NCBI GenBank assembly: GCA_031552735.1
Contig: JAVBMF010000001.1
Location: forward strand, 1-64,000
From: JAVBUY01 sp031552735
GTDB taxonomy: Bacteria; Bacillota; Clostridia; Christensenellales; Aristaeellaceae
Length of the DNA: 64,000 nucleotides
Direction: 5' to 3'
Shown here: positions 36,401 to 44,434 of the stretch, piece by piece
How the letters are laid out: each line of letters opens with the position of its first letter
Numbering within the stretch: position 1 is the stretch's first letter
The notes under the pieces: generated by a model
Databases searched by the model: none
What the model was told of the DNA's origin: nothing
What the model saw: the letters and a program-made list of their open reading frames with translations, nothing else
Program-made: the position numbers and the translations under genes

Positions 36401-38450
36401 CGAAAAGCCGCTGCGCAATGTGTTGGTGACACTGTGGAGAAATGGCGAGCAGCAGGACGAGCAGGTCGCCTCCGTGCTGACCGACCGGGAGGGCACATAC
36501 TATTTCGATGGCCTCCAGCCCGACTATTACTGGCTGGCCTTTGGGCTGCCCGAGGGCTACCTGTTTACCCGCGAGGGCGGGCAAAGTCAGATGGTGCCCG
36601 ACGACGGCGCGCATGTGACCGAAACCGAGGTGTTCCACCTGGGCATGGGCGAGGCCGTGACCGGCATCGATATCGGCGCGCTGCGCCCGGCGTCGATGAG
36701 CGGCTCGGTGTGGCTGGACAGCAACAACAACGGCCTGCCCGACCCGGGTGAGCCCGGGCTGGCGGACGTCGGCATTCGCTTGTTGTCCGATGCGGAAACC
36801 GACCGTGTCGCCGCCGAGGTGCTGACCGATGAGCAGGGCGTGTGGCGCGCCGAAGGGCTGATGCCCGGCACCTATACACTGACCGCCGAGTTGCCACAGG
36901 GACATCTCTTCGCGCGCGGTTCGGCGCGCGCCAATATTCGTGCCAGCATCATTGCCGATGTGGACGCGACCGAAGGCGACGCCGCACCCATCACGCTGGC
37001 GCACGGCGAGCAAATGAACGGTCTGTATATCGGCGCGGTGCGCAGCGCCACCTTCAGCGGCACGGTCTGGTGCGATGGCAATGACAGCGGCCAATATGAG
37101 GACGGCGACGGGCGGCTGGAAGGCGTGGCCGTGTCGCTGATCGGCGAGGGCGCGCCGCATGAAACGCGCACCAATGCCGAAGGTGCCTATGAGTTTACCG
37201 ATGTGCGCCCCGGCACCTACCAGCTTGCCTGCGATCTGCCGGAGGGCTATCTCTTCGCGCGGCCCAAGACGCAGGATCAGGTGGCACTGCTGTATGACGA
37301 GTCGGCCAGCTCTGCGCAGAGCAAAGCGTTTTCGATGGAGCAGGGCGAACAGCGCCAGGCGCAGGACATTGGCGCAGTGGCGCAAGCGGTGATCACCGCG
37401 CAGGTCTGGATGGACGCCGATCAGGACAACGCGCGCGCCGGTGACGAGCCGGGCGTGGAAAAAACGCTGGTGGAGCTGCTGGATGCGACCACTGGCGATG
37501 TGCTGGCCACCCAGCGCGCCAACAACGACGGCAGCGTGACCTTTGCCGCGCTGCGCGCGGGCGGCTATCAGCTGCGCTACACACTGCCGGATGGATACAT
37601 CCTGGCCGAGGGCACAGAACTGACCGACCTGAACGCGCTGGAAACCGAGGGTTCCGGCCCGCGCATCGACCTGATTGCCGGACAGACGGCGGACACCGCG
37701 CCGGTTGCCGCCGTGCTCAGCGTGACCATTCGCGGGCAGGTATGGGAGGACACCGACGCCACCGGCCTGCGCGAAACCAGCGAACCACCGCTACCCGGTA
37801 CCGTCGTGACGCTGCTGGGCATTGGCGCGGATGGTGAGCGCACACCGCTGCGCACCCTCGATGTCGATGCCTATGGTCGATACACATTCGCGTCGGTGCG
37901 CCCCGGCAACTACGCGCTGCGCTTTGCGCTGCCGGGCACCTACCTATTTACCAACGCCCGTGTCGGCACCGACGATGTGAGCAGCAAGGTGCCGGTGCCC
38001 GAGGGGCAGGTCGGCGAAACCGACCCGTTTGTCGTGACGATGGGTCAGGAGCTTGCGCACATGGACGCCGGTGCGATCCAGCCCGGGGTGCTGGGCGACA
38101 CCGTCTGGGTGGATGAGAACGGCAACGGCCTGCAAGACTACGGCGAGGCACCGCTGCCCGGGGTCAAGCTGGTGCTATTCCGCCTGTACACCGGCCGCGC
38201 CGAGCAACTGGTGGCCGAGACCACCAGCGACGAATACGGCCTGTATCGTTTCCACGCCGTGCGGCCCGGTCAGTACCGTTTGCGCGTGGAGCTGCCGGAT
38301 GGGTACACGTTCACCATCAACCGCCCCGACCTGTCCGAGATCGACAGCGACGTGCCCGAAACGCCGGGCGCGGCCGGGGATACCGAGCCGTTCAACATCC
38401 GTTCCGGCGAAACGCGCCGCGATATCGACGTGGGCGCAAAGAAACAGTGA
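30480..38450 (+). CDS. Giant exported protein with SpaA-like and SdrD B-like repeats
   Basis: 2,656 residues. GTG start with GGAGG upstream; one N-terminal membrane or signal helix (IALIVFAAALVWLGLHVF, about 14-32). Residues about 75-1250 hold several prealbumin-like (SpaA/Cna-B type) domains, recognisable by ends such as FYLLQESAPMGY and YKLVMEQAPVGY. From about residue 1260 to the end I count 12 SdrD B-like repeats of 105-125 residues, each starting like GSVWLDSNNNGLPDPGE and containing a calcium-type DxDxDG loop and a PGxYxLxxxLPxGY end. No LPXTG motif, C-terminal membrane helix or wall-binding domain is seen; the protein ends in DVGAKKQ. It may stay tethered by the uncleaved N-terminal helix. 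Likely a long rod-like adhesin or surface-layer component. Confidence 0.9.
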   Translation: MKKAQRNNRPAARIALIVFAAALVWLGLHVFADFRVSESGKVVFVPAATEANARQYTLTVRGLTRGEPGEQTGAIACLPGAEFGIYAMDAEGNMAPWPDPEAPYRAYRIRTEDEPVAFALPDRTEFYLLQESAPMGYQMAAQEYWKLGEQRELVLDNAMPGGAIITAVNASGEKQAGAKLCLTAQNQTRFEGVSGVDGTWTLGALPAGNYLLDSVQPPKGMLPAQDAQRVVVVRDATWTTAQMNYVEPGKLAVQAERVSVDQTGQIVRTPLAGLTCDVLDEQGNAAVSLDTGAPAKLVCDQRGWAQAALPSGNYTVRVDQRSAQGNLLQAEAYQVRVTDEKTSTVQVITGSPECRVRVRVLGQTAQSAEVPLGAVSVTLTREGKTYGPYPTDDSGAAMSEALPAGAYAVALTGLPDGYALPATVQANGVDLAWQTDALQAGPATLTEVEIACPAVRTGRFMLRAGALGDDGSLQPQPVGEVTLAVLDAHGQPVVGGDGQPLTVRTDADGGFALTLPAGQYAVAATKAQAGVLKNAPVVLTLPAEDGAVVLMPTPDARLIVRAVDDSGARLSGASYRVTDAQGKHGFDLVCDTTGQAVSPVLKPGTYHIQSIDNPVGFAPTEPVAIECAAGRFTERSLVHSEQGTLRITAWADTMDAQGEQRQTPLADVSVALLQLRDGGQADNAADYVPYPSEQTPLLLRTDAQGIAKIAGATPRLPAGYYRARVVAWPDGFTGAAEPQPVEVINGATNEGAVMAVSTLGGLKLTLTDAADPAKPLADAVFALYPADGRGAARQLTSDARGMMLALDMPEGEYILQQISSPDGYSPLSTQTIQVPSAQVINATLTNARQGVLAADKRGYTFNANMQAFRVPLPGKYGVFTQANGQYLPYPSEAGQYVLCANISPIIGEYSEVSLPAAPEGTAYYLCEVPGTATQGYVDDRSYHEVFVFSGQRTQAEIAATSDKGFFALTLSDGVTGASVSGGSFALFAPRTGGQAWEVEPALRFAAEGGSYQNEMAMPAGRYKLVMEQAPVGYMLDAQVAPVEAEIEIPPYMQQGNPMAQVGWMVTPVPTTAQALGGSIVPTARDGQILVAHDWQGGAPMPLSAVTLEAALTDRAAGITGVSVGQAKDRDGGALDAKIAYRLVDGGWRWDDVRTLPGIQQGAQQVSLADVPQRISAVRVWYVQQATGTPQVGASFVPGDVAITTAGPKSQTVETTYSYRVQYLDEQGQPVESAPRYTERAVVDMGGGQPAPIALADKQPGGVVGSVWLEQSPDDGYWDAAESAAGLPPITVQLLRSVNLNVVQETRTDEQGNYRFDVTEMGNYRVRFVLPDAYLPAPFKGNDAFASTIADAAQGMTDAFPISASQRWTNLCAGVVHAATAQGVVWLDNDQDGARGDEAGLPGVSVTLLKKTANGAEQLVAEAMTDDQGQYRFGGLTAGQYIVRFALPDSTVFAKGAPVSEKAGVGSLALSVTQGTVCDIAPVGMLKLGSIGGVIWTDADSDGQQGVDETAQANLRVELLDENLQAVLASTLTDVQGRYRFTGLRPGAYVVRATLRGQYTFTQGGAITHSEGTVGYTDPIRLAMGQDIADLNAGALIPTGVVVHAWGDDNYQGMRGAYEKGVRGVRVALLPADAAVPQDLSALDWRETAADGTVRYDRMNPGSYRLAYALPDGWQPTRRVASGDRASILPDDGQASGVTEPFAVASGVGAYRVEMGLMLPATVQGTAWMDGDDSGLRDAGESGLQGVTVWLENAETGAATEKVTTDADGQYTIGGLMPGKYTMRVKLPDGCVFTGNARSVAKGLPARADAQEGASAAPFAIAMGQSMDAMDIGAVRLGGLSGALWADEDYSGAHENGEQPLSGVTVTLYSAEGVREMPISETTSGTDGKFALPALRPGTYRLGFTLPEGFVPTREDAQDKRVAFLPHERNVVRTAPIALAAGEIIDDIALGALRLGTVSGTAWEDADYDGNRGDTEKPLRNVLVTLWRNGEQQDEQVASVLTDREGTYYFDGLQPDYYWLAFGLPEGYLFTREGGQSQMVPDDGAHVTETEVFHLGMGEAVTGIDIGALRPASMSGSVWLDSNNNGLPDPGEPGLADVGIRLLSDAETDRVAAEVLTDEQGVWRAEGLMPGTYTLTAELPQGHLFARGSARANIRASIIADVDATEGDAAPITLAHGEQMNGLYIGAVRSATFSGTVWCDGNDSGQYEDGDGRLEGVAVSLIGEGAPHETRTNAEGAYEFTDVRPGTYQLACDLPEGYLFARPKTQDQVALLYDESASSAQSKAFSMEQGEQRQAQDIGAVAQAVITAQVWMDADQDNARAGDEPGVEKTLVELLDATTGDVLATQRANNDGSVTFAALRAGGYQLRYTLPDGYILAEGTELTDLNALETEGSGPRIDLIAGQTADTAPVAAVLSVTIRGQVWEDTDATGLRETSEPPLPGTVVTLLGIGADGERTPLRTLDVDAYGRYTFASVRPGNYALRFALPGTYLFTNARVGTDDVSSKVPVPEGQVGETDPFVVTMGQELAHMDAGAIQPGVLGDTVWVDENGNGLQDYGEAPLPGVKLVLFRLYTGRAEQLVAETTSDEYGLYRFHAVRPGQYRLRVELPDGYTFTINRPDLSEIDSDVPETPGAAGDTEPFNIRSGETRRDIDVGAKKQ

Positions 38451-38465
38451 GCAGCCGTCAACCCC

Positions 38466-38494
38466 TTGCCAAGAGATGGCAAACACGGTACAAT
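38466..38494 (+). promoter_or_regulatory. Promoter of frr operon with overlapping palindrome
   Basis: TTGCCA and TACAAT are 17 bases apart. TTGCCA-AGAGA-TGGCAA (38466-38482) is a perfect inverted repeat over the -35 element, a possible operator. Confidence 0.7.
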
Positions 38495-38528
38495 ACATAA
38501 ACAGGCACAATGACAGGAGGGCGACCGT

Positions 38529-39089
38529 ATGATCACGAAAATCCTCGACACCGCCAAGGAAAAAATGGGCAAAACTGCCGAGGTGCTGCGCAACGAACTG
38601 ATGGCGATTCGCGCCGGACGCGCCAACCCGCAGTTGCTCGACCGCATTCAAGTGGACTACTACGGCACCATGACGCCGCTGACCCAGATGGCCAACGTGT
38701 CCGCGCCCGAGCCGCGCATGCTGCTGATCTCGCTGTGGGACGTGAAGGCGCTGGGCGCGGTGGAAAAGGCGATCCTAAAGAGCGATCTGGGGCTGAACCC
38801 CACCAATGACGGCAAAGTGATTCGTCTGGTGCTGCCCGAACTGACCGAGGAGCGCCGCCGCGATCTGACCAAGTTGGTTAAGAAAACCACCGAGGACGCG
38901 AAGGTCGCGATCCGCTCGATCCGGCGCGACGCCATCGAGCATGTCAAGAAGCTGCCCAAGGATGCCGGTATCTCCGAGGACGAGATCAAGAAGGCCGAGG
39001 ACGACATGCAGAAGATGACCGACAAGGCCATTGTCGATCTTGACCGCATTTGCGCCGACAAGGAAAAGGAGATCATGGACATCAAATGA
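38529..39089 (+). CDS. frr: Ribosome recycling factor
   Basis: 186 residues, standard length. Releases ribosomes from mRNA after termination together with EF-G. The N-terminus (KMGKTAEVLRNELMAIRAGRANPQLLDRI) and C-terminus (AIVDLDRICADKEKEIM) are typical. pyrH, its usual upstream partner, is absent here; instead the giant surface protein precedes it, with a new promoter. Its TGA overlaps the start of the next small gene. Confidence 0.98.
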   Translation: MITKILDTAKEKMGKTAEVLRNELMAIRAGRANPQLLDRIQVDYYGTMTPLTQMANVSAPEPRMLLISLWDVKALGAVEKAILKSDLGLNPTNDGKVIRLVLPELTEERRRDLTKLVKKTTEDAKVAIRSIRRDAIEHVKKLPKDAGISEDEIKKAEDDMQKMTDKAIVDLDRICADKEKEIMDIK

Positions 39090-39307
39090 GCCGCATCGGG
39101 AACCTGCTGGGCTGGCCGCTGGACAGGGCGATGGACGCGCTGCGAGCGCAGGGCATTGAGCCGGAGGTATCGCGCATCCTCGCGCCCCGGCGCGACGCCG
39201 GACAGGGCATGTGGCGCGTGGTGCGCGTGCGCGAGAACGGTGCGCACATAGACGCCTGTGCGTTTGTGACCACGGTGCGACAGGAACCAAACGGGAACGA
39301 GTGTTAG
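39086..39307 (+). CDS. Small conserved-looking protein of unknown function
   Basis: 73 residues, starting in an ATGA overlap with the frr stop. The sequence (LLGWPLDRAMDALRAQGIE, then WRVVRVRENGAHIDACAF) has an alpha-beta pattern reminiscent of a single PASTA-like unit, but I do not assign it. Codon use is similar to its neighbours and the overlap suggests translational coupling. 137 bases follow before uppS with no clear feature. Confidence 0.6.
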   Translation: MSRIGNLLGWPLDRAMDALRAQGIEPEVSRILAPRRDAGQGMWRVVRVRENGAHIDACAFVTTVRQEPNGNEC

Positions 39308-39444
39308 CCACAGACTGTGGAGAAATGCCCAGATGCGAGGAGAACGCATGCCTGTCTGAAGTGGCGCAATCGATGCGCCAAGGCAGCGGGCATGGCGTCC
39401 ACAGCGCAGCTGGGCGTTTATCGGCTGTCTGATAAGGAGAAACA

Positions 39445-40206
<762 letters not shown>

Positions 40207-40234
40207 CCCACGCTGTATTAGGGAGATGAGAAAC

Positions 40235-41047
40235 ATGCGCACGAGGATCATTACCGGCGCGCTGGCGCTGATTGGCGTGGCGGCCATGCTGTACTTTCGC
40301 GGCTGGCTGGCCAATCTCATCATCGTCGCGCTCCTGATCATGGGGCTGATCGAGGAATACCGGGCGTTTTCGATGGTGCATAAGCCGGTGATGTGGCCCG
40401 CGATCGTTGCCGCCGTACTGGTGCTGCCCGCGTTCTTGCTGCGCGGCGTGGCCATGATCGCGCCACTGCTGGTGCTGACCACGCTGCTGGTGATGCTGGT
40501 GGTGTGCTTCCGTAAAGCGCCGGATTGGGTGGATGCCGGAGTGTCCATGTATCCGCTGATCACCGTGTTTTTGCCGTTCTCGCTGATCTTTGTGCTGCTC
40601 AACGACGCCAGCCAGCCGCGCGGCAGCCACATGATCATGCTGGTGCTGGTCATCGCGCTGGCTGCCGACACGTTTGCGTACTTCATCGGCGTGCTGTTTG
40701 GCAAGCACAAGATGTGCCCCGAGGTCAGCCCCAAGAAAACCTGGGAAGGCGCGGTCGCGGGGCTTGCCGGCAGTGTGCTGGGCGCGATTGCCACCACCAC
40801 CATCCTGGTGCGGCTGGGCTACAACATGCCCAAGCTGTTCGATGTGATCGTCATCGGCGTGTTGGGCGGCATGGCGGCGGAGGTCGGCGACCTCAGCGCG
40901 TCGCTGGTGAAACGCCACTGCGGCATCAAGGACTTCGGCAGCATTTTTCCCGGGCACGGCGGCGTCATGGATCGCGTGGACAGCATCCTCTTCACGCTGA
41001 TGGTGGTGTGCTCCTACGCGCTGGTGCTGCCCACGCGCATCCTATAA
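40235..41047 (+). CDS. cdsA: Phosphatidate cytidylyltransferase
   Basis: 270 residues, multi-pass membrane protein. Makes CDP-diacylglycerol from phosphatidate and CTP. The C-terminal signature KRHCGIKDFGSIFPGHGGVMDRVDS is partly visible as KDFGSIFPGHGGVMDRVD, together with SPKKTWEGAVAG. The ATG at 40235 is chosen for its GGGAG spacing; the frame upstream overlaps uppS and an ATG nine bases earlier is too close to the ribosome-binding site. Confidence 0.96.
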   Translation: MRTRIITGALALIGVAAMLYFRGWLANLIIVALLIMGLIEEYRAFSMVHKPVMWPAIVAAVLVLPAFLLRGVAMIAPLLVLTTLLVMLVVCFRKAPDWVDAGVSMYPLITVFLPFSLIFVLLNDASQPRGSHMIMLVLVIALAADTFAYFIGVLFGKHKMCPEVSPKKTWEGAVAGLAGSVLGAIATTTILVRLGYNMPKLFDVIVIGVLGGMAAEVGDLSASLVKRHCGIKDFGSIFPGHGGVMDRVDSILFTLMVVCSYALVLPTRIL

Positions 41048-41070
41048 CAACAACCGCAAAGGAAAAAGCC

Positions 41071-42216
41071 ATGCGAGATATTTGCGTTCTGGGTTCTACG
41101 GGATCGATTGGCACGCAGGCGCTGGACGTGATCGCGCGGCACAGTGACCGGTTCCGCGCGACCGCGCTGGTGGCGCACAGCCAGGCCGACCTGCTGTTTG
41201 CGCAGGTGCGGAAGTTCCGCCCGCAGATGGCCGGACTAGTGATCGAGCCCGCGCATATTCCCGACGACCTGCGCTTTTGCCAGTGGGTGTTTGGCGAGGG
41301 CTGCTTGACCGAGGCGGCGGCGCAAGCGCCAGCCGACAGTGTGCTGGTGTCGGTGGTCGGCTTTGCGGGGCTGAAGGGTGTGCTGGCCGCGCTAAAAGCC
41401 GGGCGATCCGTGCTGCTGGCCAACAAGGAACCGCTGGTGGCCGCCGGGCAGCTCGTGACAGACGCGGCAACCCAAGCGGGCAAGCCGCTATTGCCGGTGG
41501 ACAGCGAGCACAGCGCGATCTTCCAGTGCTTGCAGGGCGCGGCGGGCAATCCGGTACGCCGCCTGCTCTTAACCGCGTCGGGCGGGCCGTTCCGCACATG
41601 GGACAAGGCCGACATCGCCAGCGCGACCGTCGCGCAGGCGCTCAAGCACCCCAACTGGGCGATGGGCAGGAAAATCACCATCGACTCGGCCAGCATGATG
41701 AACAAGGCGCTGGAGATCATTGAGGCCAAGTGGCTGTTTGGCGTCGCGCCGGAGCAGATTGAAGTGCTGGTGCATCCCCAGAGCGTGCTGCATTCCGCGG
41801 TGGAGTTTATAGATGGCGCGGTCATCGCGCAGTTGGGCACGCCGGACATGCGCCTGCCCATTCTCTACGCGATGGCGTACCCGGAGCGCCTGCCCACCGG
41901 CGGCGACTTCCTCGATTTTACGCGCATGAGTCAGTTGAGCTTTGAAGCGCCTGACCGCGAGAAATTCCCCGCGATCCGGCTGGCGTATGAGGCGCTGAAA
42001 ACCGGCGGCATTGCGCCGTGCGTGCTAAACGGCGCCAACGAGGTGGCGGTGCAGGCTTTTCTGGCCGAACGCATTCCCTTCGGGCGCATCGCCGCCACGG
42101 TAGAGGAAACACTGTCGCGCGTGCCCTCGGGCAGCGCCGATACGCTGGAGGCGGTGCTGGCAGCCGACCGCGCCGCCCGAGAAACCGCCGAACAGTGCAT
42201 CGCAGGGAAGAAATGA
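41071..42216 (+). CDS. dxr: 1-deoxy-D-xylulose 5-phosphate reductoisomerase
   Basis: 381 residues. First committed step of the MEP isoprenoid pathway, NADPH-dependent. NADPH-binding GSTGSIGTQALDVI at the N-terminus, NKEPLVAAG, the metal and substrate motif PVDSEHSAIFQCL (about 146) and TASGGPFR. ATG follows AAGGAAAAAG. Works with IspG, encoded two genes downstream. Confidence 0.98.
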   Translation: MRDICVLGSTGSIGTQALDVIARHSDRFRATALVAHSQADLLFAQVRKFRPQMAGLVIEPAHIPDDLRFCQWVFGEGCLTEAAAQAPADSVLVSVVGFAGLKGVLAALKAGRSVLLANKEPLVAAGQLVTDAATQAGKPLLPVDSEHSAIFQCLQGAAGNPVRRLLLTASGGPFRTWDKADIASATVAQALKHPNWAMGRKITIDSASMMNKALEIIEAKWLFGVAPEQIEVLVHPQSVLHSAVEFIDGAVIAQLGTPDMRLPILYAMAYPERLPTGGDFLDFTRMSQLSFEAPDREKFPAIRLAYEALKTGGIAPCVLNGANEVAVQAFLAERIPFGRIAATVEETLSRVPSGSADTLEAVLAADRAARETAEQCIAGKK

Positions 42217-42270
42217 CGCCCGCTTGCGTATGATAGAGAAGCGCGTTTTCGCATAGAGAGGAAGACACAC

Positions 42271-43326
42271 ATGCAGTTACAAACCATTTGGTATGTCCTG
42301 GCGGCGCTGTTCATGCTGGGTGTGCTCATCACAGTGCACGAGCTGGGGCACTTTGTCGCCGCGCGCCTGACCGGCATGGCCGTCAACGAATTCGCCATCG
42401 GCATGGGGCCCAAGCTGTTCTCGCGCAAGAGCAAAAAGACCGGCACCACCTTCTCGCTGCGCGCGTTTCCGCTGGGCGGGTTCTGCCTGTTCTATGGCGA
42501 GGACGAGGAGATGGACGACCCGCGCGCCTATAACCGCCAGCCGGTGTGGAAGCGGTTTGTGTCGGTGCTGGCGGGACCGACCATGAACTTTGTGGTGGCC
42601 ATCCTGCTGTTCATCGTGATGCTGGCGGCAGTCGGCCAGCGCGTGCTGGTCGATCAGCCGATCATCGGCAATCTGATGCCCGACAAACCCGCGATCACTG
42701 CCGGGCTGCAATCCGGCGACCTGATCACCGCGATCGACGGCGTGCCGATGACCACGCGCGAGCAGGTGTCCACCGCGATCATTGCCTGCGAGGGAAACCC
42801 GGTGACGCTCACCATCCAGCGCGCTGGTCAGGAGCTATCGCTGACCGTCACGCCCAGCTACAGCGAGGAGCAGGGCCGTTACCTGCTGGGCATCGAATAC
42901 GCGTATTTGCGCCAGCGCATGCCGCTGGGGCAGGCGATCGGCCAGTCTTGGCAGCAGTGTGTGGAAGCGGTTAAGCTGATGTATACATCGCTGTGGGGCA
43001 TGGTCACGCGCGGAGAGGGACTGGATCAGATGACCGGGCCGGTGGGCACGGTGGCGCTGATTCAGGAAGAAACCGCCAAGAACGGCTTTGAAATGTACAT
43101 CCTGCTGGCCGCGATCATCAGCATCAATCTGGGCTTTGTCAACCTGCTGCCCATCCCCGGGCTGGACGGCAGCCGCCTGATCTTCTTCGCCATGGAGGCC
43201 ATTCGCAGAAAGCCGATCAACCGCGATCTGGAGGGCACGATTCACTTTGTGGGGTTTGTGCTGCTGATTGGGCTGATGCTGGTCTTTACGTACAAAGATA
43301 TCGCGCGGCTGGTGACAGGCGCGTAG
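42271..43326 (+). CDS. rseP: RseP/RasP-type site-2 membrane protease
   Basis: 351 residues with membrane helices at both ends, a zinc motif HELGH (TVHELGHFVAARL, about residue 22) and the third ligand region LPIPGLDGSRL (about 292). A PDZ domain lies in between (DKPAITAGLQSGDLITAIDG). It cleaves transmembrane anti-sigma factors and remnant signal peptides. ATG follows GAGAGGAAG. Confidence 0.96.
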   Translation: MQLQTIWYVLAALFMLGVLITVHELGHFVAARLTGMAVNEFAIGMGPKLFSRKSKKTGTTFSLRAFPLGGFCLFYGEDEEMDDPRAYNRQPVWKRFVSVLAGPTMNFVVAILLFIVMLAAVGQRVLVDQPIIGNLMPDKPAITAGLQSGDLITAIDGVPMTTREQVSTAIIACEGNPVTLTIQRAGQELSLTVTPSYSEEQGRYLLGIEYAYLRQRMPLGQAIGQSWQQCVEAVKLMYTSLWGMVTRGEGLDQMTGPVGTVALIQEETAKNGFEMYILLAAIISINLGFVNLLPIPGLDGSRLIFFAMEAIRRKPINRDLEGTIHFVGFVLLIGLMLVFTYKDIARLVTGA

Positions 43327-43344
43327 CGCACATAGGGAGGGCAC

Positions 43345-44403
43345 ATGGCGGAGAACACAAGAAGCATTCAAGTAGGCGCGGTGCCCATTGGCGGCGGCGC
43401 GCCGGTCAGTGTGCAGTCGATGACCAACACCCCGACCGACGATGTGCAGGCGACGTTGTCGCAGATTTGCGCGCTGGCCAAGGCCGGGGCGGACATCGTG
43501 CGCGTGTCGGTCTATGACCGGGCCTGCGCCGACGCGGTGCGCGCGCTGGTGGAGGGGAGCCCGGTGCCGCTGGTCGCCGACATCCACTTTGACCACACGC
43601 TGGCCATCGCCGCCGCGGAGCACGGCATCCACAAGCTGCGCATCAATCCGGGCAACATCGGCGGGCACGAGAACGTGCGCCGTTTGGCCGACTGCGTGAA
43701 GGCGCACAAGATTCCGATCCGCATCGGCGTGAACTCCGGCTCGGTGGAGAAGGAAATGCTGCGCAAGTATGGCGGGCCGACGCCCGAGGCGATGGTGGAA
43801 AGCGCGCTGAGTCACGCCAAGCTGCTGGAGGACTGCGGCTTTTATGATATCGTGCTGTCAATGAAGGCCTCCAGTGTGGCCAGCACCGTTGCGGCGTATC
43901 GGCTGGCCGCCGCGCGCTGCGCGTATCCGCTGCATCTGGGCGTCACCGAGGCCGGGCTGCCCGGGCAGGGAACGATCAAGTCGGCGATCGGTATCGGCGC
44001 GCTGCTGCTGGACGGTATCGGCGACACCATCCGCGTGTCACTGACCGGCGATCCGCTGCCCGAGCCCAAGGCGGGCATTGATATCCTGCGCGCCTGCGGG
44101 TTGCGTAAAAACCACATCACGTTTGTCTCCTGCCCGACCTGCGGACGCACGCGCATCGACGTGGCGGATATCGCACGGCGCGTGGAGCAGGAAGTGGGCG
44201 ACCTGCCACTGCCGCTGACCGTGGCAGTGATGGGCTGCGTGGTCAACGGGCCGGGCGAGGCGCGCGAGGCAGACATTGGCATCGCGGGCGGCGACGGCGT
44301 GGGCGCGCTGTTTGTCAAAGGCGAGCCGCCGCGCAAGGTCGAGGGCGATCTGGCCGGTGCGCTGATCGAGGAGATCCGCAAACTGGCGGCAAAACAGGGC
44401 TGA
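43345..44403 (+). CDS. ispG: 4-hydroxy-3-methylbut-2-enyl-diphosphate synthase
   Basis: 352 residues. Penultimate MEP-pathway enzyme; a [4Fe-4S] protein. N-terminal barrel motifs SVQSMTNTPTDD and VADIHFDH; the cluster ligands lie in SCPTCGRT and in MGCVVNGPGEARE (about residue 297). ATG has GGGAGGG upstream. 31 bases separate its stop from polC. Confidence 0.98.
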   Translation: MAENTRSIQVGAVPIGGGAPVSVQSMTNTPTDDVQATLSQICALAKAGADIVRVSVYDRACADAVRALVEGSPVPLVADIHFDHTLAIAAAEHGIHKLRINPGNIGGHENVRRLADCVKAHKIPIRIGVNSGSVEKEMLRKYGGPTPEAMVESALSHAKLLEDCGFYDIVLSMKASSVASTVAAYRLAAARCAYPLHLGVTEAGLPGQGTIKSAIGIGALLLDGIGDTIRVSLTGDPLPEPKAGIDILRACGLRKNHITFVSCPTCGRTRIDVADIARRVEQEVGDLPLPLTVAVMGCVVNGPGEAREADIGIAGGDGVGALFVKGEPPRKVEGDLAGALIEEIRKLAAKQG

Positions 44404-44434
44404 AAACCCGGCACAAAGGAAGGAGGGGATGCGC

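Noticed and set aside
33975..37385. 1,136-codon open frame on the minus strand
   Set aside because: It mirrors the SdrD-B repeats of the giant plus-strand gene; no start signals and no recognisable domain.
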